From Actinomycetaceae bacterium (GTDB taxonomy: Bacteria; Actinomycetota; Actinomycetes; Actinomycetales; Actinomycetaceae), in contig JAUNUK010000006.1 in assembly GCA_030538185.1 (NCBI GenBank), positions 1 through 64,000 of the forward strand: 64,000 nucleotides of DNA, written 5' to 3'. Every line of letters begins with the position of its first letter. Within the stretch, counting starts at the first letter, position 1. The position numbers and the translations under genes were made by a program. Shown one piece after another: positions 35,647-43,863 of the stretch. Below the pieces are notes generated by a model. That model was not told where the DNA came from and searched no databases. It saw nothing but the letters and a program-made list of their open reading frames with translations.

Positions 35647-36978
35647 ATGCGAAGCATGAACAAGCGCGCCTGGGGCGCACTGACGGCCGCATTGGTGGCC
35701 GGATCGATGGTGGCGGGGTGCGCAGGAACTGGATCGTCAGCTTCCGACGCGTCGCCCTCGGCGGATGGAAAAACCACTGAGGCTGAGGCGGTTACTCTGG
35801 ACTTCTGGTCTAACCACCCCGGCAAATCTAAGGCTGTGGAAGAAGAAATAATCGCAAAGTTTGAGGCCGAAAACCCTGGCGTGAAAATCAAGCTCACAGA
35901 CGCGGGGGCTTCCTATGAGGAAGTAGCGCAGAAATACAATGCGGCGCTGTCGGGTGGACAGGTGCCGGATTTGATCGTGGTATCTGACGTCACCTGGTTC
36001 AACTTTGCTTTGAACGATCAACTGTTGGCCCTGGATGAGCCTTTCAAGGCCGCCGGGATTTCTACGGATGATTATGTCGACACGCTTTATTCGGACTACA
36101 AGCTGGAAGGTTCGCACTATGCGCTGCCGTACTCCAGGTCGACGCCACTGTTCTACTACAACAAGGACGTGTGGGCGAAGGCTGGGTTGCCAGACCGCGG
36201 GCCTGAGACCTGGGAGGAATTTGAGCAGTGGGCACCGAAAATCCAGTCCGCGCTGGGTTCGGGCAAGGCACCCCTGGTAACGCCTCCGGGCTCGAACTAT
36301 CTGGACTGGTACTTTCAGGGGATGATCTGGTCCTTTGGTGGAAACTACTCCAAGGACTGGAAGATGACAATGACCGAACCGGCCGCGATTGAGGCCGGTG
36401 AGTTCCTGAAGAAAATGTATGCGACCGGGGCATTCAAGGTCTCCAAGACGCCTGCCGAAGAATTTGGCGCCGGACAGGCTGCGGCTCTTTTGGAATCCAC
36501 CGGGTCCTTGGGTGGCTTGACGAAGGACACCTCGGTCAACCTGGGTACGTCGTACTTGCCTTCACCGGATGGCCGCAAAGGCTGCCCAACAGGTGGGGCT
36601 GGCGTAGGGATTCCGGCCAAGATTAATCCTGCGAACAAGGATGCGGCCCTGAAGTTCCTGGAGTTCTTGACCAACGCGGATAACACTGTGACATTCACAC
36701 AGGCCACGGGCTATATGCCGGTGCGTAAATCCGCCATGGACAACCCGGAAGAAAAGGCGTACCTGGAAGCCAATCCGAACGCCATGACCGCTGTTCGCCA
36801 GTTGGCCGAAAACACCCAGTCACAGGACGCTGCCCGTGTCTTCGTGCCAGGTGGGGGCGAGAAGCTGGGTGCGGCTTTGGACAAGATCTCACAAGGCGCG
36901 GATGTGAAGGCCACCTTTGAGGAAGTCAGCGCAGAACTACAGCAGATCATCGACACTCAGATTAAACCCAAGCTATAG
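35647..36978 (+). CDS. extracellular solute-binding lipoprotein, UgpB-like
   Basis: A 443-residue family 1 binding protein. The signal peptide ends in the lipobox V-A-G-C, so it is lipid-anchored. A Ser/Ala/Asp linker (with a CCGAGGGCG motif at 35754) precedes the folded part D-F-W-S-N-H-P-G, and Y-N-K-D-V-W-A-K-A-G-L-P-D-R-G-P-E-T-W is close to actinobacterial UgpB-type proteins. This favours glycerol-3-phosphate diesters or a sugar as ligand, but the ligand is not certain. ATG 35647 or 35656. Confidence 0.82.
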   Translation: MRSMNKRAWGALTAALVAGSMVAGCAGTGSSASDASPSADGKTTEAEAVTLDFWSNHPGKSKAVEEEIIAKFEAENPGVKIKLTDAGASYEEVAQKYNAALSGGQVPDLIVVSDVTWFNFALNDQLLALDEPFKAAGISTDDYVDTLYSDYKLEGSHYALPYSRSTPLFYYNKDVWAKAGLPDRGPETWEEFEQWAPKIQSALGSGKAPLVTPPGSNYLDWYFQGMIWSFGGNYSKDWKMTMTEPAAIEAGEFLKKMYATGAFKVSKTPAEEFGAGQAAALLESTGSLGGLTKDTSVNLGTSYLPSPDGRKGCPTGGAGVGIPAKINPANKDAALKFLEFLTNADNTVTFTQATGYMPVRKSAMDNPEEKAYLEANPNAMTAVRQLAENTQSQDAARVFVPGGGEKLGAALDKISQGADVKATFEEVSAELQQIIDTQIKPKL

Positions 36979-36980
36979 CT

Positions 36981-37049
36981 CCGACTGTATAGCTGGCGGT
37001 CGAGTGTATGGCACATGTCTATACATTCGGTCGTGAACTCTACACTCGG
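36981..37049. repeat. two direct plus two inverted 10-mers between ugpB- and ugpC-like genes
   Basis: CCGACTGTAT (36981) and TCGAGTGTAT (37000) face ATACATTCGG (37021) and TACACTCGG (37041): four relatives of CCGANTGTAT, two in each orientation. They can fold into nested hairpins and lie just before the ATPase gene, so they may act as an attenuator or operator. Confidence 0.45.
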
Positions 37050-37070
37050 CCCAAAAACGAAAGAAAGAAC

Positions 37071-38234
37071 ATGGCAACCGTAACCTTTGAAAACGCCTCG
37101 CGTGTATTCCCCGGCTCCGACAAACCCGCCGTCGACGGCCTGAACCTGCACATCGAGGACGGGGAGTTTCTGGTGGTCGTGGGACCCTCGGGCTGCGGGA
37201 AGTCCACCAGCCTGCGCATGGTTGCGGGCCTGGAACCCGTCACAACCGGGACGCTGAAACTGGGCGGCGCAGACGTCACTAAACAGCGTCCCAAGAGCCG
37301 TGACGTCGCCATGGTCTTCCAATCCTATGCCCTGTACCCGAATATGACGGTCGCCGGAAATATGGCCTTCGCGCTGGAAAACGCGCGCATGTCGAAAGAT
37401 GACATCGCGACCCGCGTGCAAGAGGCCGCCAAAATCCTGCAGCTAGAAGACCTGCTGGAACGCAAACCCGGACAACTGTCCGGAGGCCAGCGCCAAAGGG
37501 TCGCCATGGGTCGTGCCATTGTGCGCAAACCCGAGGTGTTCTGCATGGACGAACCTCTGTCGAACCTGGACGCGAAACTGCGTGTGTCGACCAGGTCCGA
37601 AATCGCGGCCCTGCAGCGCCGCCTGGGCGTCACCACCATGTACGTCACACACGACCAAGTCGAGGCCATGACTATGGGTGACCGCGTGGCAGTCATGAAC
37701 GACGGGGTCTTGCAGCAGGTAGCAACCCCTTCCGAGCTTTACGACCGCCCGGTCAACACTTTCGTTGCGTCGTTTATTGGGTCTCCCGGCATTTCGCTGA
37801 TCGACGCCCCCGTCGAGGCCGGCCGTGTCCCCGTCGGCAATGGCCGCATCCCCTTGCCCACAGGCTTGGCCGGTCGCGGTCTGGAGTCGGTGACGATGGG
37901 CATCCGCCCCGAATCCTGGGTTCAGGTTTTCCCTTTCGCCGAGGGCGGCGCGGCAGGCGGTGCCTCTGGTGGTGCCTCTGGTGGTGCGGCCTTTGAGGTG
38001 AAAGAGGGAACAGGCCCCTTCCTGGGCTTGCGCGTGCAAATCCTGGAAGAGCTGGGCTCCGAGTCCTTCGCGTACTGCTTTGAGGAGTTCCCCGCGATTG
38101 TGGGCGCCAGCCAGAAGGTCGCCGTGCGCATGGGTAAGCGCTCGGGCGTGCAGGGTGGCGACATCATTTACGTGTGGCCCAAGGTCGATGAGATCCTGTG
38201 GTTCGACCACAAAACCGGGCAGGCCCTGACCTAA
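37071..38234 (+). CDS. ABC importer ATPase, UgpC/MsmK-like
   Basis: A 387-residue CUT1-type ATPase: Walker A G-P-S-G-C-G-K-S-T near residue 39, Q-loop V-F-Q-S-Y-A-L-Y-P, signature L-S-G-G-Q-R-Q-R-V, Walker B V-F-C-M-D-E-P-L-S-N-L-D and the switch T-H-D. A C-terminal regulatory TOBE-like part follows, interrupted near residue 292 by a Gly/Ala/Ser repeat (three copies of G-G-A-S or similar) that contains a CCGAGGGCG motif. ATG at 37071; an upstream ATG at 37008 adds unrelated residues. Confidence 0.88.
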   Translation: MATVTFENASRVFPGSDKPAVDGLNLHIEDGEFLVVVGPSGCGKSTSLRMVAGLEPVTTGTLKLGGADVTKQRPKSRDVAMVFQSYALYPNMTVAGNMAFALENARMSKDDIATRVQEAAKILQLEDLLERKPGQLSGGQRQRVAMGRAIVRKPEVFCMDEPLSNLDAKLRVSTRSEIAALQRRLGVTTMYVTHDQVEAMTMGDRVAVMNDGVLQQVATPSELYDRPVNTFVASFIGSPGISLIDAPVEAGRVPVGNGRIPLPTGLAGRGLESVTMGIRPESWVQVFPFAEGGAAGGASGGASGGAAFEVKEGTGPFLGLRVQILEELGSESFAYCFEEFPAIVGASQKVAVRMGKRSGVQGGDIIYVWPKVDEILWFDHKTGQALT

Positions 38235-38240
38235 AACCTC

Positions 38241-38303
38241 GCTGACTATATCGGTGGTGTCGTGACTATATCGTCAGGAGCGCTTCCGACCGATGAAGTC
38301 AGC
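38241..38303. terminator. inverted repeat after the Ugp-like operon
   Basis: GCTGACT and AGTCAGC close a structure with inner ATCGGT/ACCGAT arms. Its words (TATCGGTGG, AGCGCTTCC, ACCGAT) also occur in the same order at 48549-48620, suggesting a repeat family. Likely ends the operon. Confidence 0.5.
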
Positions 38304-38379
38304 ACGATTTTGAGCCAGCCTCAACCCAGCACCAACTAACAAAATTCCCGAGGGCGACTAGCCAGGACCCTGTCAGTTA

Positions 38380-38814
38380 TTAGCCTCGGTATTTACGAGG
38401 TTGCAAGAAGACCGCAACCAGCGCAGCAAGCGCGGCGGGCAGGAAAAATACGCCGATAGACATGAAGCTAATCAGGACGGCGAAAAGCAGCAACACAGTG
38501 CACGCAATCGACGCAATATGCAGCGCCCTGTCTCTAATCAGTAGCGGAATCAGTGTCAATACAATCGGGACAGCGACTAAAAACAGCAGGTAGAGCCCGT
38601 TGACCTCGAAGGCCGTTCGGTAGGTGATGGTCGCAGGCCCAATTCCATCGGTGGACGAACCGATGTAGGTGGGCGCAAAAGCCAGCACTGCGGCCCCCAA
38701 GATTGCAAGGACCAGAGCAACAATGTGCGCAACTCGCTTGGGACTGACGCTGCGATATCCATGGCCAAGGTTGGCGCGGGCGTTCAATACGGGTGCGGTG
38801 TCGATGTTGTTCAT
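38380..38814 (-). CDS. four-helix membrane protein, unknown
   Basis: A 144-residue protein with a polar N-terminal 28 residues and four hydrophobic segments in two hairpins, ending Q-P-R-K-Y-R-G. No family recognised. Start ATG at 38814. It is convergent with the Ugp-like operon; a CCGAGGGCG motif is at 38348 in the gap. Confidence 0.6.
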   Translation of the reverse strand: MNNIDTAPVLNARANLGHGYRSVSPKRVAHIVALVLAILGAAVLAFAPTYIGSSTDGIGPATITYRTAFEVNGLYLLFLVAVPIVLTLIPLLIRDRALHIASIACTVLLLFAVLISFMSIGVFFLPAALAALVAVFLQPRKYRG

Positions 38815-38881
38815 ACCACAAATCTAACAAAAAGGTGTCACCATGAATAGAGGTATTTTTGTGTTTTATCAAGGGCTTAGG

Positions 38882-38971
38882 CAAAAGGGTTTACGGTTGC
38901 AATGCCCAGGTGGTCGAAGTCGCGTGGGTTCCTTGTGGCCAGGGTAGCTTTTTGGCTTTTGCCGAGGGTGG
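38882..38971 (-). pseudogene. 3' remnant of a FitB/VapC-type toxin gene
   Basis: Eighty-seven bases identical to 39579-39665, the 3' end of the intact PIN toxin gene. Read on the minus strand it gives the last about 29 residues (ending T-V-N-P-F) then Ala and its own stop, where the intact gene has Val. Nothing PIN-like precedes it, so it is a fragment. With the intact copy it forms direct repeats around parDE. Confidence 0.85.
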
Positions 38972-39031
38972 CCCACCACAAACCCTTGCGTCGCCGCACT
39001 GTTTCTTCCAAACCCCATCTAAGCTACGACA

Positions 39032-39046
39032 TACCAACATTTGGTA
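39032..39046. promoter_or_regulatory. palindromic operator before parDE
   Basis: TACCAA CAT TTGGTA, a perfect inverted repeat overlapping a -10-like TAAGAT (39045-39050) that ends seven bases before the antitoxin ATG. A typical site for autorepression by a ribbon-helix-helix antitoxin. Confidence 0.6.
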
Positions 39047-39056
39047 AGATTCCCAT

Positions 39057-39290
39057 ATGGCCACCAATACATCTATCAGCCTGGACGAACACCTCACAGA
39101 TTTTCTTGCTCAACAGGTCAAATCTGGGCGATACGCCACGGCTAGCGAGGTCATCCGTGCGGGTCTGCGCCTTTTGGAAGATCAAGAAACTCATCTGGCC
39201 GCCTTGCGTGCAGCCTTGATCGCAGGCGAAGAAAGCGGACCTCCCGAGGCTTTCGATTTTGGTGCGTTTATTGCCGAAAAGACCCGATGA
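39057..39290 (+). CDS. parD: ParD-like antitoxin
   Basis: A 77-residue ribbon-helix-helix antitoxin: S-I-S-L-D-E-H strand, then A-S-E-V-I-R-A-G-L-R-L-L-E helix, and a C-terminal toxin-binding tail. It overlaps parE by four bases (ATGA). The ATG at 39057 lies seven bases after a -10-like TAAGAT, implying leaderless translation. Neutralises the downstream toxin and represses the operon through the palindrome upstream (family knowledge). Confidence 0.88.
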   Translation: MATNTSISLDEHLTDFLAQQVKSGRYATASEVIRAGLRLLEDQETHLAALRAALIAGEESGPPEAFDFGAFIAEKTR

Positions 39291-39577
39291 ACACGTATCG
39301 GCTCTCGCCTCTGGCCAGGCAGGATATGTCACAGATCTGGGATTACTCGATAGATCATTGGGGCTTTGAGCAAACGGCTCTGTATTTCCAGGACATGCGG
39401 GCCGCCTTTGAGCGTTTGGCCGCAAGCCCCTCCCTGGGTCAGGTGTGTGATGTGATTCGACCGGGGTATCGTCGCTACGCCATAGGTTCGCACCTGGTGT
39501 TTTATCGCGCCAGGCCTGCGGGTGTCGACGTTATTCGCATTCTCCACCAACGCATGGACCCCACCCTTCACCTCTAG
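39287..39577 (+). CDS. parE: ParE-like toxin
   Basis: A 96-residue RelE/ParE-superfamily toxin: L-S-P-L-A-R-Q-D-M near the start, W-D-Y-S-I-D-H-W-G, and the C-terminal Y-R-R-Y-A-I-G-S-H-L-V-F-Y-R typical of ParE, most members of which poison DNA gyrase. It is translationally coupled to parD. Its stop codon overlaps the stop of the convergent PIN toxin gene by four bases within TCTAGA. Confidence 0.88.
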   Translation: MNTYRLSPLARQDMSQIWDYSIDHWGFEQTALYFQDMRAAFERLAASPSLGQVCDVIRPGYRRYAIGSHLVFYRARPAGVDVIRILHQRMDPTLHL

Positions 39578-39987
39578 ACAAAAGGGTTTACGGTTGCAAT
39601 GCCCAGGTGGTCGAAGTCGCGTGGGTTCCTTGTGGCCAGGGTAGCTTTTTGGCTTTTGCCGAGGGCGGCTATTTGTAAATCGACGGTTGGAGTTGGCCGT
39701 CCGCTTTTATGACTCAGGGCCAGCAGGGTCGCGTATTCGCGGGTGGCTGCCAGGTCGTAGGGCAGGATGCGTGTGGCGAAGGTCGTAAGTAAGGCATCCA
39801 GTTGCGCCCGCAGCTGATCTTCCTTTTCCTGGTCCATCATCAAATCTGCAGCAGCCATGAGTTCCCCCACGACTTGTACCGGGATGTAGGCAGAATCATC
39901 CAAATACGCGTTCGCCCAGGCTGTGAGCTTCGGGTCTGGATTTGCCTTGAACAGCTCTGAAATAACCGAAGTGTCTAGCAGGATCAT
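39574..39987 (-). CDS. FitB/VapC-type PIN-domain toxin
   Basis: A 137-residue PIN ribonuclease: L-L-D-T-S-V-I-S-E-L first acidic motif, V-V-G-E-L second, and D-L-Q-I-A third, so the four-acid metal site appears intact. I chose ATG at 39987 after GAAAGG. Its C-terminal 87 bases are duplicated at 38882-38968 and include a CCGAGGGCG motif. Its antitoxin gene lies 97 bp upstream on the same strand. Convergent with parE, with overlapping stop codons. Confidence 0.85.
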   Translation of the reverse strand: MILLDTSVISELFKANPDPKLTAWANAYLDDSAYIPVQVVGELMAAADLMMDQEKEDQLRAQLDALLTTFATRILPYDLAATREYATLLALSHKSGRPTPTVDLQIAALGKSQKATLATRNPRDFDHLGIATVNPFV

Positions 39988-40084
39988 GTGTGCGTGCCTT
40001 TCATTGGATTGCGGGCTGGGGCCGTTCAAGGCGTAAACAGGAGGGCACAGTGTGCGAAACTCCTGATGGCGGGGTGCGAGTTAA

Positions 40085-40315
40085 TTAGAACTCGACGCGT
40101 TGGTGGTCAACGGTCCTGGGAATGGTCGGCAGGTTCACCCCGCCGGTAATTTTACGAACCTCGGCCAAGGCCTCCAACAGGGACCCCGACGGAGGGTACT
40201 GAGCAGCTAAACACTGCCGGATTTCTTCTTCCATGGAACGCCCGGCGCGCGCGGCCGCAACTTGAATGGATGTCTTCACCTCGGGTGTAAGTCCGCGAAC
40301 AGTAATGGTAGTCAT
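40085..40315 (-). CDS. FitA-like antitoxin
   Basis: A 76-residue protein starting M-T-T-I-T-V-R-G-L-T-P-E and continuing G-R-S-M-E-E-E-I-R, typical of FitA/StbC ribbon-helix-helix antitoxins, with a C-terminal tail for binding the PIN toxin. ATG at 40315; the frame goes on to 40426 but without family-like residues. The 97-bp gap to the toxin is larger than usual. Confidence 0.82.
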   Translation of the reverse strand: MTTITVRGLTPEVKTSIQVAAARAGRSMEEEIRQCLAAQYPPSGSLLEALAEVRKITGGVNLPTIPRTVDHQRVEF

Positions 40316-40450
40316 CAACCCCCCAGACACATGCGAACCGCAAGCATTGCAGTCACTGCCAGCATACTCCCAAAACCAAAACCCGTGACGGTAGCCCCGG
40401 GCTATCGGTGGTATCCGTGCAGGCATTACCGTCGATACCCCAGGGTCACC

Positions 40451-40855
40451 CTAACGGAAATCGTCAAGCGGCCCGTCGTGGGTAGCGTTCTTGTGTGCCG
40501 TGATAGTGGGCTCTGCCCACAAGGCCATGAAGACAATGGTCACCAGGTAAGCGAAAACAAAACCCCAGATTTGTCCCCAGTTTTGCAACAGGAACCCAGC
40601 CACGACAGCCGCAACGGCAAAGATCAGGCCCATAAACAACACCCGCAGCCAAAAAGACTTCCAACTGCGCGGATACCCTAAACGCAACACATTACCTCCA
40701 ACAATTAATGAGCAAACTGGAATTGTGATTGCTGTGATATTTATTTTTACGATATCAGGGACGGTGTTGCTAGCGACTTTGATTATGCTCTCGAGGTACC
40801 AGCAGATAGGAAAATTTTCTCCTATGGATGGGTGTCGTATTGCGTAGACTGGCAA
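40451..40855 (-). CDS. small membrane protein, unknown
   Basis: Up to 134 residues with probably three hydrophobic segments (around I-T-I-P-V-C-S-L-I-V-G-G, V-L-F-M-G-L-I-F-A-V and I-W-G-F-V-F-A-Y-L-V-T). A basic stretch Y-P-R-S-W-K-S-F-W-L-R lies between the first two. The N-terminal 35 residues are doubtful and a shorter start is likely. No family recognised. Confidence 0.45.
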   Translation of the reverse strand: MPVYAIRHPSIGENFPICWYLESIIKVASNTVPDIVKINITAITIPVCSLIVGGNVLRLGYPRSWKSFWLRVLFMGLIFAVAAVVAGFLLQNWGQIWGFVFAYLVTIVFMALWAEPTITAHKNATHDGPLDDFR

Positions 40856-40903
40856 CGTAGAGCGTGCCTTGTGCGGTCTGGTTACGGGAGTCGGGGGTAG
40901 CTA

Positions 40904-41086
40904 TTGGAGTGGTGGATTCTTACGGGGGTGTTTGTGGTGGCGGTTGTGTTTTTTGCCAATAAGTTTTCTTTGCAGCGGCGCTTGGATAAGAACACCCGCG
41001 AAGCGCTCAGTGCTGAAGAACGTGAGGCCTTGCTGAAAATCCAGCGTGACATAGACGCCGGCCGAGGTGCCGCAGGATTCATGTGA
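40904..41086 (+). CDS. short single-helix protein, unknown
   Basis: Sixty residues: hydrophobic helix at 4-18, then a charged helix (R-R-L-D-K-N-T-R-E-A-L-S-A-E-E-R-E-A-L) and R-D-I-D-A-G-R-G. TTG start is uncertain and no strong ribosome binding site is visible. Coding is suggested by the clean helix-plus-charged pattern only. Confidence 0.4.
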   Translation: MEWWILTGVFVVAVVFFANKFSLQRRLDKNTREALSAEEREALLKIQRDIDAGRGAAGFM

Positions 41087-41199
41087 CCCAAGATCCGCGA
41101 GTGCGAGGTCTGGGTCTTGAGAGTGAGGTTCTAAGCCTTGCTCTCATGGGCTTGCCACCACAGTGCCGGTTGGAAGAGTTACTACTAGCGATTTAGTGA

Positions 41200-41745
41200 T
41201 TACTCCGCAGTGCTGGATCCGGTGCTGGATTCCTTGTCCTTGCTGCCAGAACTGGCAGCAGCCTCTGCACTTACAACACCATCGTCAGTCTTACGACCAG
41301 CGAGAGCCATAATCGCCCAGCCGCTCAATGCATGCAAAACACCCACACCCATAACCAGCGCAGCCACACCAAAGGCCAGGATCGACGTAAACAGGGAGGC
41401 ACGCAGCGACGCAGAGGTCATGGTGGTCGCCCTGGTCTCGGTCAGCTTTGCGGCCAGTTCGGTGTCGCCGGCGTCTTTCGCCTCAGTTGCCAGCTTGCCT
41501 AGTTCCGCATAAGTCTTGCCATCGGAGATCTTCATCGTGTGTTTCTTGATGGTCTCAGCCTGCGCAAAGGCGCTAAACGGCCCGGCCACAGGCGCCCCTG
41601 CCAAGAAGTCCGAATCCCCTGGAACGGTGATGTTCTCAGCCTTCAACTGGGCAGATGTCACGCCCCAAGCGCCAGCCCCGGCAATAAACATCACGACGCC
41701 CGCAATTATCGAGATAATACCGATCCACTTAGGTGCCTTTTTCAT
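41200..41745 (-). CDS. conserved two-helix membrane protein
   Basis: A 181-residue protein: hydrophobic helix at about 8-28, an extracellular part with P-F-S-A-F-A-Q-A-E-T-I and Y-A-E-L-G, a second helix near 115-150, and a Ser/Glu-rich cytoplasmic tail. Similar actinobacterial proteins are common and often misnamed as LigA dioxygenases; I see no enzyme motif. ATG at 41745 after GGAGGGA. The following gap 41746-41984 is AT-rich and contains a CCGAGGGCG motif at 41889. Confidence 0.65.
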   Translation of the reverse strand: MKKAPKWIGIISIIAGVVMFIAGAGAWGVTSAQLKAENITVPGDSDFLAGAPVAGPFSAFAQAETIKKHTMKISDGKTYAELGKLATEAKDAGDTELAAKLTETRATTMTSASLRASLFTSILAFGVAALVMGVGVLHALSGWAIMALAGRKTDDGVVSAEAAASSGSKDKESSTGSSTAE

Positions 41746-41984
41746 TACGATCCCTCCATTGATTCAAATTTGAACAAGTGTAATAGTATTATCTTATAGC
41801 CTTCAAAGTAAACCTTCCAATACTGATTACTTCGATGCGGAATAAAGCAAAAAACGCCATTACACAACTGCCACATCACGAAAAATGCGCCCTCGGTAAT
41901 CACTCAAAAAACGCAGAAGCTAGGTGCGGTAACGGAAAAACACGCACTCAGGAACTATTCCATATCTAGGACTAAGGTCAAGGC

Positions 41985-42563
41985 ATGGTCGAAGTACGCA
42001 TTCACGGTCGAGGCGGACAGGGCGTTGTCACAGCTGCCGACCTTCTGGCATTTGCAGCATTTGAGGACGGGCACCACGCTCAGGCTTTCCCGTCCTTTGG
42101 CTCCGAGCGCACCGGTGCGCCCGTCGTTTCCTACTGTCGCATAGAGGATCACGAAATCAGATCTCGCGAACCCGTGTTGGAACCGGACGTCATCATCGTC
42201 CAAGACTCCACGCTGCTTGCGATTATGGACCCCTTCGCGGGGCTCAAGCCTGGGGGCTTTGGGCTGATCAACACCAAGCGAACATTGGATGAACTGGGCT
42301 TGCATGACCTGGTTGAGGCCCACCCGAAAGGTCACATCGTTGCGATGCCGGCCTCGGAAATCGCCAAAGAACACCTGGGCCGCCCCCTGCCGAATGCCGT
42401 CCTATTAGGGGGGATGGCTGCGCTCACCGGTCTAGTGAAGCTGGCTTCCGTCACAAAAGCTATCCGAGGGCGGTTCAGTGGTTCAGCTGGCGAAGGGAAT
42501 ACTGCCGCCGCAGCAGCTGCATATGAATACGTCTTGCACATTAAGGAAGGTGCCCATGCTTAA
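41985..42563 (+). CDS. porG: 2-oxoacid:ferredoxin oxidoreductase, gamma subunit
   Basis: A 192-residue gamma subunit: V-E-V-R-I-H-G-R-G-G-Q-G-V-V-T-A at the start is the family signature. It is the first gene of an operon for oxidative decarboxylation of pyruvate or a related 2-oxoacid to acyl-CoA with reduced ferredoxin. A CCGAGGGCG motif lies at 42464 near the C-terminus. Overlaps the alpha gene by eight bases. Confidence 0.88.
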   Translation: MVEVRIHGRGGQGVVTAADLLAFAAFEDGHHAQAFPSFGSERTGAPVVSYCRIEDHEIRSREPVLEPDVIIVQDSTLLAIMDPFAGLKPGGFGLINTKRTLDELGLHDLVEAHPKGHIVAMPASEIAKEHLGRPLPNAVLLGGMAALTGLVKLASVTKAIRGRFSGSAGEGNTAAAAAAYEYVLHIKEGAHA

Positions 42564-43863
42564 GCAGATCGAAGGCTCTCAGGCCATGGCGCAGGCCATT
42601 GCTGCCTGTAACCCGGAAGTGATTGCCGCCTACCCGATTTCGCCGCAAACCCACATCGTAGAGGCCCTTTCCAAGATTGTGAAAGAGGGCAAACTGCCCG
42701 GCTGTGAATACGTGAATATGGAATCCGAGTTCGGGGCCATGTCGGCGTGCATTGGGGCGTCGGCCACGGGGGCCAGGACTTACACGGCGACAGCCTCTCA
42801 GGGCCTCTTATTCATGGTCGAAGCCGTGTACAACGCCTCTGGCCTGGGCCTACCTATTGTGATGACAGTCGCCAACCGCGCGATCGGGGCACCCATCAAC
42901 ATTTGGAACGACCACACTGACTCCATGTCCCAACGCGATTCTGGTTGGCTGCAGCTCTTCGCTGAAAACAACCAAGAGGCTGCTGACCTGCACGTGCAGG
43001 CATTCCGTATCGCAGAAGAACTGAGCCTGCCGGTTATGGTGTGTATGGACGGCTTCATCTTGACCCACGCAGTCGAACAAGTTGACATCCCCGAACGCGA
43101 ACAGGTCGCCCGCTTTCTTCCAGACTACGAACCTCGCCACATGTTGGACCCGGCACACCCCGTATCGATTGGCGCAATGGTCGGCCCTGAGGCCTTCACA
43201 GAGGTCCGCTACCTGGCACACCACAAACAATTGCAAGCCATTGAGTTCATCCCGCAGGTTCAACGCGAATTCAAAGAGGTCTTTGGGCGTGACTCTGGCG
43301 GCCTGGTGCGTGAATACCGCTGCGAGGACGCAGAGACCATCGTGGTGGCACTGGGTTCCATCCTGGGAACCCTCAAGGACGTCATTGACGAACGCCGCGA
43401 AAAAGGCGAAAAAATCGGTGTTCTGGGAATCACCAGCTTCCGTCCATTCCCATCTGAGGCCATCCGCGCAGTCCTAAAAGACCGCAAGCGTTTCGTCGTC
43501 CTAGAAAAAGCCTTCTCGGTGGGCATCGGAGGGGTCGTCGCCCCTGAAATACGCGCTGCCCTACGCGGTCTGCCCTTCTGGTGCTACGAGGTTATCGCCG
43601 GCCTGGGTGGGCGCAATATTACGAAACATTCCCTACATGGGATGTTGGATAAAGTCGCCGATGACACCCTAGATGCCATCACCTTCTTGGATCTGGATAT
43701 GGAACTGGTAGAGGCAGAACTACAACGCGAACAAGAAACACGCAGGTCAGGACCCATCGCTGAAAACGTCATGCGCCATGCCGTGAAGCGCGCAAATCTG
43801 CGCCGCGGCGTTCCAACCCCGGGTGCGCCAGCACCAAGCACAGCTACCCAGGAGCAGAAATGA
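42556..43863 (+). CDS. porA: 2-oxoacid:ferredoxin oxidoreductase, alpha subunit
   Basis: A 435-residue alpha subunit starting M-L-K-Q-I-E-G-S-Q-A-M-A with A-Y-P-I-S-P-Q-T-H near residue 31, the region binding the 2-oxoacid and the pyrimidine ring of TPP in partner subunits. ATG at 42556 after AAGGAAGG. ATGA overlap with the beta gene. The pyruvate or other 2-oxoacid preference cannot be decided from these motifs. Confidence 0.9.
   Translation: MLKQIEGSQAMAQAIAACNPEVIAAYPISPQTHIVEALSKIVKEGKLPGCEYVNMESEFGAMSACIGASATGARTYTATASQGLLFMVEAVYNASGLGLPIVMTVANRAIGAPINIWNDHTDSMSQRDSGWLQLFAENNQEAADLHVQAFRIAEELSLPVMVCMDGFILTHAVEQVDIPEREQVARFLPDYEPRHMLDPAHPVSIGAMVGPEAFTEVRYLAHHKQLQAIEFIPQVQREFKEVFGRDSGGLVREYRCEDAETIVVALGSILGTLKDVIDERREKGEKIGVLGITSFRPFPSEAIRAVLKDRKRFVVLEKAFSVGIGGVVAPEIRAALRGLPFWCYEVIAGLGGRNITKHSLHGMLDKVADDTLDAITFLDLDMELVEAELQREQETRRSGPIAENVMRHAVKRANLRRGVPTPGAPAPSTATQEQK

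Noticed and set aside
37443-38210. Open frame of 255 codons antisense to the ABC ATPase gene.
   Set aside because: His-rich, non-globular sequence; the sense gene has all ATPase motifs.
38882-40315. CRISPR or phage defence island.
   Set aside because: Only two ordinary toxin-antitoxin pairs and a duplicated gene end; no spacer array, nuclease-helicase or integrase.
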